Positions 50,443 through 59,381 of a DNA stretch of 64,000 nucleotides are shown here, piece by piece. Location of the stretch: contig JAETOJ010000002.1 in NCBI GenBank assembly GCA_021768085.1, forward strand, positions 62,001 to 126,000, in the 5' to 3' direction. The position numbers were made by a program, and so were the translations under genes. Source of the DNA: Bacillota bacterium. Its GTDB lineage: Bacteria > Bacillota > Clostridia > Oscillospirales > Oscillospiraceae. The notes under the pieces were generated by a model. That model was not told where the DNA came from. It did no database searches and saw nothing but the letters and a program-made list of their open reading frames with translations. Every line of letters starts with the position of its first letter. The stretch's first letter is position 1.

Positions 50443-51498
50443 TCACCTGGTATGGATGATGCGGTTGCAGGACGCCCGCCGGACGATCCGTCCATCGTCC
50501 GTCCAGTAGCGGTGGTCGGGGTACTGCCCCGGCTCAATGGATGCCTCATACAGCTCCACCACCTGATTATACTCGTCCTTTTTCAGCGGATAGGGCAGAT
50601 CAAAGGGCCGGACGTTCTGCCTACCCGCGGCCACGCCGCCACTGAGTACCTGGGAATACATCAGGTCGAACAGCGCCTGCTGCTCCCTGGACAGGGCCGC
50701 GTAACCCTCCACCTCGTCGCAGATGGGCACCGCCAGGTCGCCGTACATCCAACAGCCCTCCGGCGCCGTCAGATCCACCGCCATGCCGGAGGTGCGCTCC
50801 TTCCCCGCGGCGTCTGTGATGGTGAGGATGGTGCCCGTCTCCGGCAGGTAGATCACGGTATAGGAAAGCTGGGTCAGCTGGGTACAGGAGAGCAGTGTTG
50901 CGGCGCACCGCAGGGAGATGTCCTCCGCCGTGTCATAGTACACAAACCGCTCGTCGGGCAGCGCCCTGGCCCCACGGCGCAGCTGGCGCTCCACCAGCAG
51001 CAGCGGCCCCTCGTAGACTGCGGGCTGGCCGGACTGGTACAGCTCCAGATCCCGCCCGGTCTCCTGGATCTCCCGGGGCAGCGCCGCCCGCAGCACCTCC
51101 GTGCCGAATAGGAACACCGCCAGACCGCACAGGGCGGCGTAGGCCACCCAGGGGGTTCCCCGTGGAGTCCGCCGCTGGCCGCTCAGCTCGTTCCGGTAGA
51201 AATTTCGCCGTTCCTCCGTCGTGGCGAACTCCGGGGGCTGGGCGCTCTCCCAGCGGCGTTTGGATCGGCGGACGCCGGCCTGCTCCAAAACAAAGCACAG
51301 CACCGGCACAAAGGGGGATACGGTCAGCAGCACCATGCGGGCAATCCACCCCCAATGCTCCCCCTGGAGAACCGCCACCGCCGGGTCGGCTCCAAACTGC
51401 CAGAACAGGGCTTTCAGGACAAAGGGCGCGCCCAGGGCGCAGGCGGGCAGCACAAGGGCCAGTATCAGAGCCAGGATCAGCCATTTTTTCTCCTTCAC
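50443..51498 (-). CDS. hypothetical membrane protein
   Basis: Three TM-like segments then extracytoplasmic region; tight gap to neighbour. Confidence 0.7.
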   Translation of the reverse strand: MKEKKWLILALILALVLPACALGAPFVLKALFWQFGADPAVAVLQGEHWGWIARMVLLTVSPFVPVLCFVLEQAGVRRSKRRWESAQPPEFATTEERRNFYRNELSGQRRTPRGTPWVAYAALCGLAVFLFGTEVLRAALPREIQETGRDLELYQSGQPAVYEGPLLLVERQLRRGARALPDERFVYYDTAEDISLRCAATLLSCTQLTQLSYTVIYLPETGTILTITDAAGKERTSGMAVDLTAPEGCWMYGDLAVPICDEVEGYAALSREQQALFDLMYSQVLSGGVAAGRQNVRPFDLPYPLKKDEYNQVVELYEASIEPGQYPDHRYWTDDGRIVRRASCNRIIHTR

Positions 51499-51501
51499 AC
51501 G

Positions 51502-52314
51502 CTATTCCTCCCCGCAGGAGATCCACAGCACCAGCTTGCTGTGGGGCAGGTAATCCACCCGGATCGGGTAAATGTTAGTCTCGAAGCCTGTCAGGTCGAA
51601 CTGGATCCGACCCATGCGGCAGGTCACATCGTCCACATGGATGTCGCACACCCAGCGGTTGTAGAGCCCCGGCATGATGGGCATAAGGGTTTTAGACCAG
51701 CGGGGGCTGGTGTACCAGGGGATGGGGTCGTACTCCCCTTCCGGTTCCCGGCCCATGCCCACCAGCACGTTGTTCCGGGCTGTGGCGTCGATCTGCTCCT
51801 CGGTGACGACGCCGGTGCGCCACTCCCCCGCCAGCACCAGGGGCAGATCCTGGGCATAGGGAATCAGCGACCACACCGACCAGCCCGCCAGCAGCAGGGT
51901 CAGCGCCCATGCCGCCCCTACCCTGCCCCAGACCGGCCTGCGGCCGAACATCCGGAAGGTAAACACCAGCCGCTCATAGCACTGGACGGCCAGCAGCACC
52001 GCCAACCCCAGATTGATTATTAGGGGAACCACCGACGCCAGGTACATATAGGGCCGGAAGGATCGCCCCAGGAAGGAGAACATATCCTGGAGCTGATTGG
52101 CAAACAGGCCGCCCACCCCCACCTGGAGAACCAGCGTCACCACCGCCAGCAGCACCGGCGCCCGCCACAGCCGCCTGGACAGGGCGGCCCGGATCAGCCG
52201 CTGCTCCCGGCGGGTAAACTGATCCTGGTGTTCCCGGAACCAGATGTAGGCATCCTCCCAACGGCCCTGAGCCGTCAGCTCCGCCATAGGTTCATATTGC
52301 TCACTTCTGTCCAT
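51502..52314 (-). CDS. hypothetical membrane protein
   Basis: Multiple hydrophobic segments; 3-bp gap to next gene. Confidence 0.7.
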   Translation of the reverse strand: MDRSEQYEPMAELTAQGRWEDAYIWFREHQDQFTRREQRLIRAALSRRLWRAPVLLAVVTLVLQVGVGGLFANQLQDMFSFLGRSFRPYMYLASVVPLIINLGLAVLLAVQCYERLVFTFRMFGRRPVWGRVGAAWALTLLLAGWSVWSLIPYAQDLPLVLAGEWRTGVVTEEQIDATARNNVLVGMGREPEGEYDPIPWYTSPRWSKTLMPIMPGLYNRWVCDIHVDDVTCRMGRIQFDLTGFETNIYPIRVDYLPHSKLVLWISCGEE

Positions 52315-52320
52315 GGGGCG

Positions 52321-52923
52321 TCACACGTTATTTCGGGCGATGGCGTTCTCCAGAATATCGTCATCGTCAAAGCGGAAGGTGTAGGACACCTGCCCCTTGG
52401 TGTAGGAGATGGCGTTTGCATCCTCGTTCTCACTGTAGGTGTAGCCCTTCAGTGCGCCGTCCATGTACGATTTGATCTCCGTCTTGGTCTGTTCCTCCAT
52501 CTCCAGTCCCGCCACGGACACCTTGACATTGTCCGCCAGCAGATCCTGGATGTCACAGGAGATGGAGTTGATCTTCCCCTCCCGGATCTCCACCTGCTCG
52601 GAACTGGGGTTATACACCCAGCAGTTAATGGACGCCCCGGAGCTACCCTTTACCTTAAAAGGCACGCCGGAGTTATAGTAGCTCTTGGCCTCCAGCACCA
52701 CATTGCTGTAGTTGTAGGTTCGCACGGTATTGCCCTCAACGGACATGGTGGAAAACACGTAGCCATCGCTCATGAAGTCCCGCACGCTGATGGTACGCAT
52801 CTGATAGGTCTTTCCGTTGATGGTGATCTCGGCCTTGGCCGCGCCCGAAAGGAAGATGTAGCATCCTATCCCAACCAGGATCAGCAGGCAGATCATGCCC
52901 AAAATTGGATTGCGCTTTTTCAA
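52321..52923 (-). CDS. hypothetical protein with N-terminal membrane anchor
   Basis: MKKRNPILGMICLLILVGIGCYIFLSGAAKAEITINGKTYQ; 6-bp gap to next gene. Confidence 0.7.
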   Translation of the reverse strand: MKKRNPILGMICLLILVGIGCYIFLSGAAKAEITINGKTYQMRTISVRDFMSDGYVFSTMSVEGNTVRTYNYSNVVLEAKSYYNSGVPFKVKGSSGASINCWVYNPSSEQVEIREGKINSISCDIQDLLADNVKVSVAGLEMEEQTKTEIKSYMDGALKGYTYSENEDANAISYTKGQVSYTFRFDDDDILENAIARNNV

Positions 52924-52960
52924 CTCAAAGCACCTCTTTTATCCTAATTCCAGCGGCGCG

Positions 52961-53995
52961 TCAGGACGCCATGGAGCTGTTATACAGGTCGATGCAGGCA
53001 GTCAGCACCACGTTCACATGGATCAGGCCCCCAAGGTACTCCCGTCCGGGATCCTCAATGGGTCGGCCGCTCTCTACCTGCTTGATCATCCACTCCAGGG
53101 CGGAGGCCATCCGGTCGATCTGAGTGCCGATGTGGTAGGCGCCGTCGGCGGTCATGGACTCCTCCATCAGCTGGTTGTTGTCCGCCGCCGCGGCCTTGTA
53201 GTCCGCAATGGTATCCAGCAGCTCCTGGTACAGCGGGCGGATGGGGGCCAGATCCAGATTTTCGATGTTCTCGTCGGAGATCCCCTGAGCGGAGCACTCG
53301 GCGGTGATCTTCTTCACCACCGTGATGGAGTGGCTGAAGTTGTAGGCCAGCAGCCGCCCTTCCTCCTGCATCTTCTGCTCCTCTGCCTCTACCCGCTGGA
53401 TGCTCATGGCTTGGATGGCGCTCATGTACTGGAACGCCAGCTCCTGGAACACAGCGGCGTTGGCCTGGATGGCCTTGTGGTACTCCTTGGGTTTGGCGTA
53501 CTGGTCGGCGGCATAGTCATAGTTGTGGGCGATCTCGGAGAAGGTCTCCATCAGCGTCCGCATGGGCTCCAGAATCTGTTTGGTCAGGCCGTCCAGCTCC
53601 TCAAAAGCCGGCGCCATCCCAACCACATACTCCGCGTCCTCCAGGATGTCGGTGTTGTAGCCGGAAATGTCATACTTGTAAGTGTACTCACTGTCCGGGA
53701 TCAGGGCAAACTCGTCGGCGTACTCCACCACCTCATAGTAGCTATACAGGGTATCCAGCACGTCCACAATCTTGTTGTTCATCTGCACGTAGACATTGTA
53801 CTTCACCGTCTCCGCCGTCTCCGGATCCAGGGTCTCCTCCGGGGGAGTGGGGGCCGGGGTGGGCTCCGCCTTCTGGGTAGGAGTAGGCTTGTCGGTCTCC
53901 TTCCCGCCGGTGCCGCCCGACAAATCGCACCCGACGCTCGCCGTCAGCAGCAGCAGAGACAGCATCAGGGCCGCCAACTTCTTGGTCTTGTTCAT
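52961..53995 (-). CDS. DUF3829-like lipoprotein
   Basis: LLLLTASVGCDLSGGTGG lipobox; helical C-terminal region KYNVYVQMNNKIVDVLDTLYSYYE. Confidence 0.72.
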   Translation of the reverse strand: MNKTKKLAALMLSLLLLTASVGCDLSGGTGGKETDKPTPTQKAEPTPAPTPPEETLDPETAETVKYNVYVQMNNKIVDVLDTLYSYYEVVEYADEFALIPDSEYTYKYDISGYNTDILEDAEYVVGMAPAFEELDGLTKQILEPMRTLMETFSEIAHNYDYAADQYAKPKEYHKAIQANAAVFQELAFQYMSAIQAMSIQRVEAEEQKMQEEGRLLAYNFSHSITVVKKITAECSAQGISDENIENLDLAPIRPLYQELLDTIADYKAAAADNNQLMEESMTADGAYHIGTQIDRMASALEWMIKQVESGRPIEDPGREYLGGLIHVNVVLTACIDLYNSSMAS

Positions 53996-54122
53996 AATCC
54001 ATATCCTCCTCGTTGGTCATCGTTCTCAGGGCAGATCTTTGATCCGCCCGTGTATTTGCTCAGGCCTTCAGGACTTCGTCAGATGCACTCTTACACTGCC
54101 CTAAACAGCCATCAAGCCAAAA

Positions 54123-54178
54123 GAGAAAAAGGCGCCTTCTGTCGCATAGCAAGCCATGCGGCAAAAAGCGCCTTCTCG
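54123..54178. repeat. nested hairpin upstream of the 49.4-54.0 kb operon
   Basis: gagaaaaaggcgccttctgtcgcatagcaagccatgcggcaaaaagcgccttctc: outer arms aaggcgc/gcgcctt, inner tgtcgcat/atgcggca. Confidence 0.45.
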
Positions 54179-54389
54179 TATAGGGGAACTCTGCATCCAC
54201 CATTTTTTGCACACAACAAGCCCGCTCAGCTAAACGGCAATAGCTGACTAATGATGACGCAGATCACAGTTTTTGTCAACCCCTTTTCCATAAATCCGCA
54301 AACTTTCTACTTAATTTATATTGGCAGATTATCTGAGGAATTAAGGCGCATTGGAGCCAAATTGCTATACATTTGGAAGTTACAAACAC

Positions 54390-55030
54390 GTGATTACAAT
54401 ACCTCCTTATCTTTCTTTATGTCAGAACCGCAAGGTTTGGGGACATATTCTTCGCGGCCCCTATATTTGTTTAACTCACACAGTCCTTCCCCGTTGAGGA
54501 TGTTTTCAATAGAAAAATTGACGCTCTGTTAAACCCGTATGTCCAAACCGGAGCCCGCGCTGCTCCTGGCATTGTTGCCCCTACTTGACTGTTCCGTCCG
54601 ATACGCTTCATCGTAGATTGCGCTGGCCGTATAGGGCAGTCCGGACAGCCGGAACGCGTTCGACCCCGACCCTTTAAACAGGCCGCGGTCAGCCGCTGCT
54701 CACCTTGCCGTCCACCGCGCCGATCTCCGATCTATCGGAACAAAGGAGCTATGAGACAGAGGTTCGGGTGGTTTTCCGGTTGACCGCCGACCCACCGCCC
54801 AGCAGGCTGCCCGACTTCAGCTTGAGCCTTTCTCCTCCCCTGAGCAAGCCGAGCAGGGACATCCCTGCCCCGCTCCTCATGGATCTCAGCCCCAGGGATG
54901 CTCCCCCTATCCTGAAGCGATAGCTTCTGGGAATATTGCTGAATGACATATTCCGCTCCTCCTTTTTTAGTCCTGGGCCAGGCTTGCCCGCTCCGCCCTG
55001 TACGACTCCATATAGATCTGTCTGATTCAA
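54390..55030 (-). pseudogene. remnants of minus-strand coding sequence broken by stops/frameshifts
   Basis: Reverse strand reads QSVNFSIENILNGEGLCELNKYRGREEYVPKPCGSDIKKDKEVL* (~54400-54535) and DRGLFKGSGSNAFRLSGLPYTASAIYDEAYRTEQSSRGNNARSSAGSGLDIRV* (~54535-54695), without plausible intact starts. Confidence 0.4.
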
Positions 55031-55843
55031 TAGTCAAATTGCATCTCCTCCCAGGTGGGCACCATCGTCCAGGCCCCATAGCCGCTGTTGTAGCTGGCGA
55101 TCATACGCCTGCGCTCGTCGGCGATGTGGGCGGTGGTGTTATGGGCGCCCACGGACACGCCGGCGGTGTGGAACGACCCAAACAGGCACAGGATGTTCTC
55201 GCCGCCGCCCTCATACCGGTCGTACTGGCCGATGAGCTGAGAAACCCGGGCAATCGCCCTCTCCCGCTCCGGGGAGATATGCTGGGCCTGATAGTCCCGC
55301 ACAAAGGATTGTATTCCTCCGACATATAGACCCCCGCCTGGGCGTCCGCCCTGGCGTACTCCCGCACCCTCGCAATAAAGGGGGCATCCGCCAACGCACG
55401 TTCCACCAGCTCCGGCAGTGTGACGTCCTCTGGGTCAAACACCGGGATGGTGATCAGATCCGAGAACCGGTTCAAATCGACGATGACACTCTCCGCGATC
55501 CGGATCAGCTCGTCCTCCGGGAGCGGCGCACGTATCCATAAGGAGCTCCCACCCTCCGCGGCGGGCCACACCAGAACGCTGTCCTCACTGTCTTCCACCC
55601 GCAGGTACAGCTCCGCCGCCCTGCCGTCCACGTAGACGGTCTTGGCGTCACCGACGCCCCCTCCGGTCGGGGCGCCCGATGCCGGATGGGGCGAGCCGCC
55701 CTTCGCACCAGCCTGCCCATCCTCTTTTCAAACTCCGGCGAGAAATCATGCTCCGGCAGCTCCGCCATCAGGCTTCCATACTCCTGGCGGGCCGCGTCCA
55801 GCATAACCCTGCGGGCCAGGTTGTCCAACGCCCGGTCTGTCAC
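55027..55843 (-). pseudogene. frameshifted anti-sigma/DUF4367-like gene
   Basis: MTDRALDNLARRVMLDAARQEYGSLMAELPEHDFSPEFEKRMGRLVRRAARP (frame 1) -> AAELYLRVEDSEDSVLVWPAAEGGSSLWIRAPLPEDELIRIAESV (frame 2) -> IQSFVRDYQAQHISPERERAIARV... (frame 3). Confidence 0.55.
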
Positions 55844-56118
55844 GGTGATCCCTCCCTGCCTCTTTGATTCCGAAAGAGCTGCAGCGATCTGATCCCGCCG
55901 CGCGGAGCAGCCCTTCTACCATGATTAACGCAGCGAACCCATAAATTCTCACAGGATTTTCAAAAAATATGAAAACAAGCTTGTCCTTGTCCCATACCTG
56001 CACCGGATCCATCGTCAAAGGCAACGCAAAAAACCGCCCCTTGCCATGCTAAACACGGCAAGGAGACGGTTTTTCACAGTAAGCACAAAATATCACGCAA
56101 ATTCTCTGCCCGGAAGCA

Positions 56119-56657
56119 TTACGCATCCAGCAGGAAGCCCTCTCGCTCCACAATGTCACGCAGAAGCCGGCGGCCACGGTTTACCCGGGTGCTGACCGCT
56201 GTCTTCGTCAGGCCCAGCTTGGCCGCGATCTCCCCATCGGAATAGCCCATTAGCAGCTTCATCTCCAGGACGGCCCGGTAGGTCTGAGGCAGTCGGGTGA
56301 AGCTGTCCACCAGCATGTGGTAGTCGGTGACAGCCTCGGAGGATTCCGCAACGCTATCCCAATCCTCCAGTGGAACCTCCCCCCTTCTTTTCCGCAGGAG
56401 AGATGGCCTCGTTTCTGGCAATGACCACAATCTGGGGAGCCAGATCCTCAACGGGGGGCGCTTTGGAGCTTATTGAACTGCTTGATGATCCGTAGGAAGG
56501 CGTTATACACCGCGTCCTCCGCGTCCTGGCAGTTGTGCAGGACGCCTTCCGCCACCCGGTACATGAGGCCGCGATAGTTTAGATAGATCTGCTCAAACCG
56601 AATTTTTTCCTCCGGCGTGTCCATCATTTGCAGATAATAGACCAGCATCAGCTGCAC
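56119..56657 (-). pseudogene. frameshifted ECF-type sigma-70 factor
   Basis: Region 2 in 56448..56657 (IYLNYRGLMYRVAEGVLHNCQDAEDAVYNAFLRIIKQFNKL) and region 4 in 56119..56451 (LPQTYRAVLEMKLLMGYSDGEIAAKLGLTKTAVSTRVNRGRRLL) lie in different frames; C7-type run near junction. Confidence 0.65.
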
Positions 56658-56767
56658 CTCCCACTCCCAGACATGGGGCTCCGTGTCGGGTATATACCCT
56701 TTTATCTATTATCGGCAAACGACGAAAAAAGTTAAGATTAGCGGGGAATAGGGGTAATTAAGCGCAC

Positions 56768-57769
56768 CTATGGCGTGTCGGGTTCGCTGGGTTCGTCCAG
56801 GCCGAAGCCTGGGACAATGGTGGTGTCGGGATATTCGGCGGGAGCACTGCCCTTGTCCGGAATGTCCTGTGTGCTCCCTACAATAAAATCCTCATGAAAT
56901 GGGCTGATGATAGATGCCGTAATCTTAATGACTTCCTCCAATTCCAACCGCTGTGCCTCAATTTCGTACTCCACCCCATTCAGGGTAAAGGCCGCTGTAT
57001 AGATGTCGTAGTATCCAGCAGGCGTTTTAGAGGCGCCATCACCGTAAGGGAGAGAACAGTGCCTGAGCGTGACAGGCACTCCGCCGAAGTCAGTAGTCCG
57101 CTCATTATCCACTGGGAGAAGGCAACAGTGTAGAATACGCAGCCTGGAAGCTCTGATGGTAAAACCTTGGGGAATCACAATGTCATCATTAGACTTAGGG
57201 CTTCCGTCCTCCCCAAAGTCCACCCAGAAACTCCGGCCCGCCTGATCCTCAACAACATTCCCGGTAGCTTTCTCCCGGACAATGCGGCCCGACACAGCTT
57301 TCCCGCCCCCGGTAAGATCATCAGGGATATAGGCAGGAGCTAACTCCCAGCCATAGTAGGCTCTGACACCCTCCGTATTCAAAATTTCCTCGTTATAGAT
57401 AGCAGGATCTCGGTAAAGCGGGGCGGCATTCTGGGCCAGCCCTGCCGACTCGTTCACCGCTACGTTGTCCCAGTTGATGGTAATCTCCGGCTCACTGGGC
57501 GGCTGAAGGGGCTCAACGCTGGGCTGGTCTCTGCCATCGCTGGCCACAGGGCCGGGAATGCTGGGATCCGGGGGCGGCACGATAGTGCCTTGGCCCTTCA
57601 AAATGCCCGGTAGCGCCGCCATGGTCACCGTGAAGATCAATCCAATGCACGCCGCCATGGCCCCCCATTTCAGCCAGCCGCTTTTCTTTTTACGCTCATA
57701 GGTGATAGCTTCCATAATGTACTTGTCGTTGACTTTTCCCAGCGCACTGGAAAATTGTGCTGCGTTCAT
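56768..57769 (-). CDS. anti-sigma-factor-like membrane protein
   Basis: MNAAQFSSALGKVNDKYIMEAITYERKKKSGWLKWGAMAACIGLIFTVTMAALPG; start overlaps stop of upstream ECF sigma gene. Confidence 0.75.
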   Translation of the reverse strand: MNAAQFSSALGKVNDKYIMEAITYERKKKSGWLKWGAMAACIGLIFTVTMAALPGILKGQGTIVPPPDPSIPGPVASDGRDQPSVEPLQPPSEPEITINWDNVAVNESAGLAQNAAPLYRDPAIYNEEILNTEGVRAYYGWELAPAYIPDDLTGGGKAVSGRIVREKATGNVVEDQAGRSFWVDFGEDGSPKSNDDIVIPQGFTIRASRLRILHCCLLPVDNERTTDFGGVPVTLRHCSLPYGDGASKTPAGYYDIYTAAFTLNGVEYEIEAQRLELEEVIKITASIISPFHEDFIVGSTQDIPDKGSAPAEYPDTTIVPGFGLDEPSEPDTP

Positions 57770-58326
57770 CGTATAACCCCTCTTTCTTCAAAATAGTGCC
57801 GCAACTGCTTTCGGATACGGGTCAGCCGGACAGACACGTTCTTTTCCGATAAGCCTGTCCGCGCCGCAATCTCCCCATAGCTGTCGGAGAACCAGTACCG
57901 GCGCATGAGCAGGACACGGTTCTCCGGGGACAGCGTTTCCAGGAAGTCCTCGATCAGCCGGACAAGCTCCTGTTCCTCCAACTCCCCCTCCACAGTTCGG
58001 GGCGAGGCCAGACAGTCCTCCAGCTCCTCCAGCGACACGGTGTAGCTCCCGCCGCCCCGCTTGGCCGTTTTTCCCGCATGATACCGCATGAGGGAGAGAT
58101 TGCGGACGATCCGGCACAGGAACGCCAGCAGTGGATCGGGCCGGGCCGGCGGGATGGCGTTCCAGGCGCCAAGGTAGGCGTCGTTCACGCACTCCTCCGC
58201 GTCCTGGCGGCTGTGCAGGATGTTATAGGACAGGCTGTGGCAGACCTTACCGTATTTGCCGTCCAGCTCCCGGATCGCCTGCTCCGACCGGGCGAAAAAC
58301 AGTTCTATGATGGCGCTGTCCTCCAT
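57766..58326 (-). CDS. RNA polymerase sigma-70 factor, ECF-type
   Basis: NILHSRQDAEECVNDAYLGAWNAIPP (region 2); LSPENRVLLMRRYWFSDSYGEIAARTGLSEKNVSVRLTRIRKQL (region 4). Confidence 0.93.
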   Translation of the reverse strand: MEDSAIIELFFARSEQAIRELDGKYGKVCHSLSYNILHSRQDAEECVNDAYLGAWNAIPPARPDPLLAFLCRIVRNLSLMRYHAGKTAKRGGGSYTVSLEELEDCLASPRTVEGELEEQELVRLIEDFLETLSPENRVLLMRRYWFSDSYGEIAARTGLSEKNVSVRLTRIRKQLRHYFEERGVIR

Positions 58327-58474
58327 CGGGGCTTCCCTCCTCTCTGTCCCTCAACCATCTACTATGGATTTTTTGGAAAACACTACACAGTCAATACAGA
58401 CTTTGACAAAAATTCTCTGGAACCAGATTGATAGGGTCCGTACCTGCATGACAGCCTTCAAAAAATCTGCTCGA

Positions 58475-58526
58475 ACATATATCAAAGGCGGCGATTCCGT
58501 GGTGAACCGCCGCCTTTGATATATGT
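58475..58526. repeat. perfect 19-bp inverted repeat with 14-nt loop
   Basis: acatatatcaaaggcggcg - N14 - cgccgcctttgatatatgt. Confidence 0.8.
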
Positions 58527-58562
58527 CCGCACTAAATGCCGCACCCAAGGCCCAGATGCGCC

Positions 58563-58895
58563 TTACTCCAAGTCCTCAATTTGCATCCGCTGCAAAGCGT
58601 CCAAGCCGTCATGGCGGCGCTTAAAGTACAGCCAGATCCCTCCAAAAATGAACGTAGGGATGTTGGCCAGCAAGAAGATCCCAACGAGTACAACCAGGTT
58701 TCCAAGCATGGCGCCCACGGCGTTGATGGCAAAGACCGCCGTCAGCATCAGGCCAAGGGCAAGAAAGCTCCCCGGCAGAAGCAGCCCCAGCTTTAAGCTC
58801 TTTTTGCACATCCAGACCTGCAAAACTACAAGCAGCGCCATCAAAACTAAAAACAGCAGCAGCACTAATATTACTCTAAAATAACTCATACACAA
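58563..58895 (-). CDS. small membrane protein (3 TM-like segments)
   Basis: VLLLFLVLMALLVVLQVW...LLLPGSFLALGLMLTAVFAINAVGAMLGNLVVLVGIFLLANI. Confidence 0.65.
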   Translation of the reverse strand: MCMSYFRVILVLLLFLVLMALLVVLQVWMCKKSLKLGLLLPGSFLALGLMLTAVFAINAVGAMLGNLVVLVGIFLLANIPTFIFGGIWLYFKRRHDGLDALQRMQIEDLE

Positions 58896-58912
58896 CCTTT
58901 CCTTTCACAAGT

Positions 58913-59212
58913 TCATTTTTTGCCTACGGCTTTTTTGTATTCTGAAATCAGTATTTTCGCGGTGTCAAAATCAAGCTTTTCGTTTACTGCCAGACGTTTG
59001 ACCGTAGCGATGTATGGATCTGCGGCCACATCTTCTACCATCTGTATCTTCTGGATCAAGCGATCCAGACGCAAGCGAACCGTGGGATAGGTCACGCCAT
59101 ACTGACCGGCCACCTCCTTCAGCGACCCAGAGGCAAGGATGAACTTCTTGATGAACGCCACATCTTCATCCTCCAATCCAGCCATCCACTCCGGCAGTAT
59201 CTCAACTGACAT
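58913..59212 (-). CDS. DUF2089-like DNA-binding protein
   Basis: LPEWMAGLEDEDVAFIKKFILASGSLKEVAGQYGVTYPTVRLRLDRLIQKI. Confidence 0.85.
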   Translation of the reverse strand: MSVEILPEWMAGLEDEDVAFIKKFILASGSLKEVAGQYGVTYPTVRLRLDRLIQKIQMVEDVAADPYIATVKRLAVNEKLDFDTAKILISEYKKAVGKK

Positions 59213-59310
59213 AGGCACCCCCCTTTCTATGTTCCTCATTATATGCTTTAATTTTATTAAAGTCAATACTAAATTTTATTATTCTGAAATTTAAGATTTC
59301 ACTTGAATAA

Positions 59311-59354
59311 AAGCAGCACAGCGATCCTGCATCCGAGAATCACTGTGCTGCTTT
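59311..59354 (-). terminator. terminator-like hairpin downstream of 59382..60863
   Basis: aagcagcacagcgat ... atcactgtgctgctt (one mismatch). Confidence 0.5.
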
Positions 59355-59381
59355 GCAAAGACAAAATGCGGGGCGCCGCGC

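Noticed and set aside
54251-54532. 93-aa plus-strand ORF in AT-rich intergenic DNA
   Set aside because: No recognisable domain or strong RBS, and the opposite strand has better coding character (remnant fragment).
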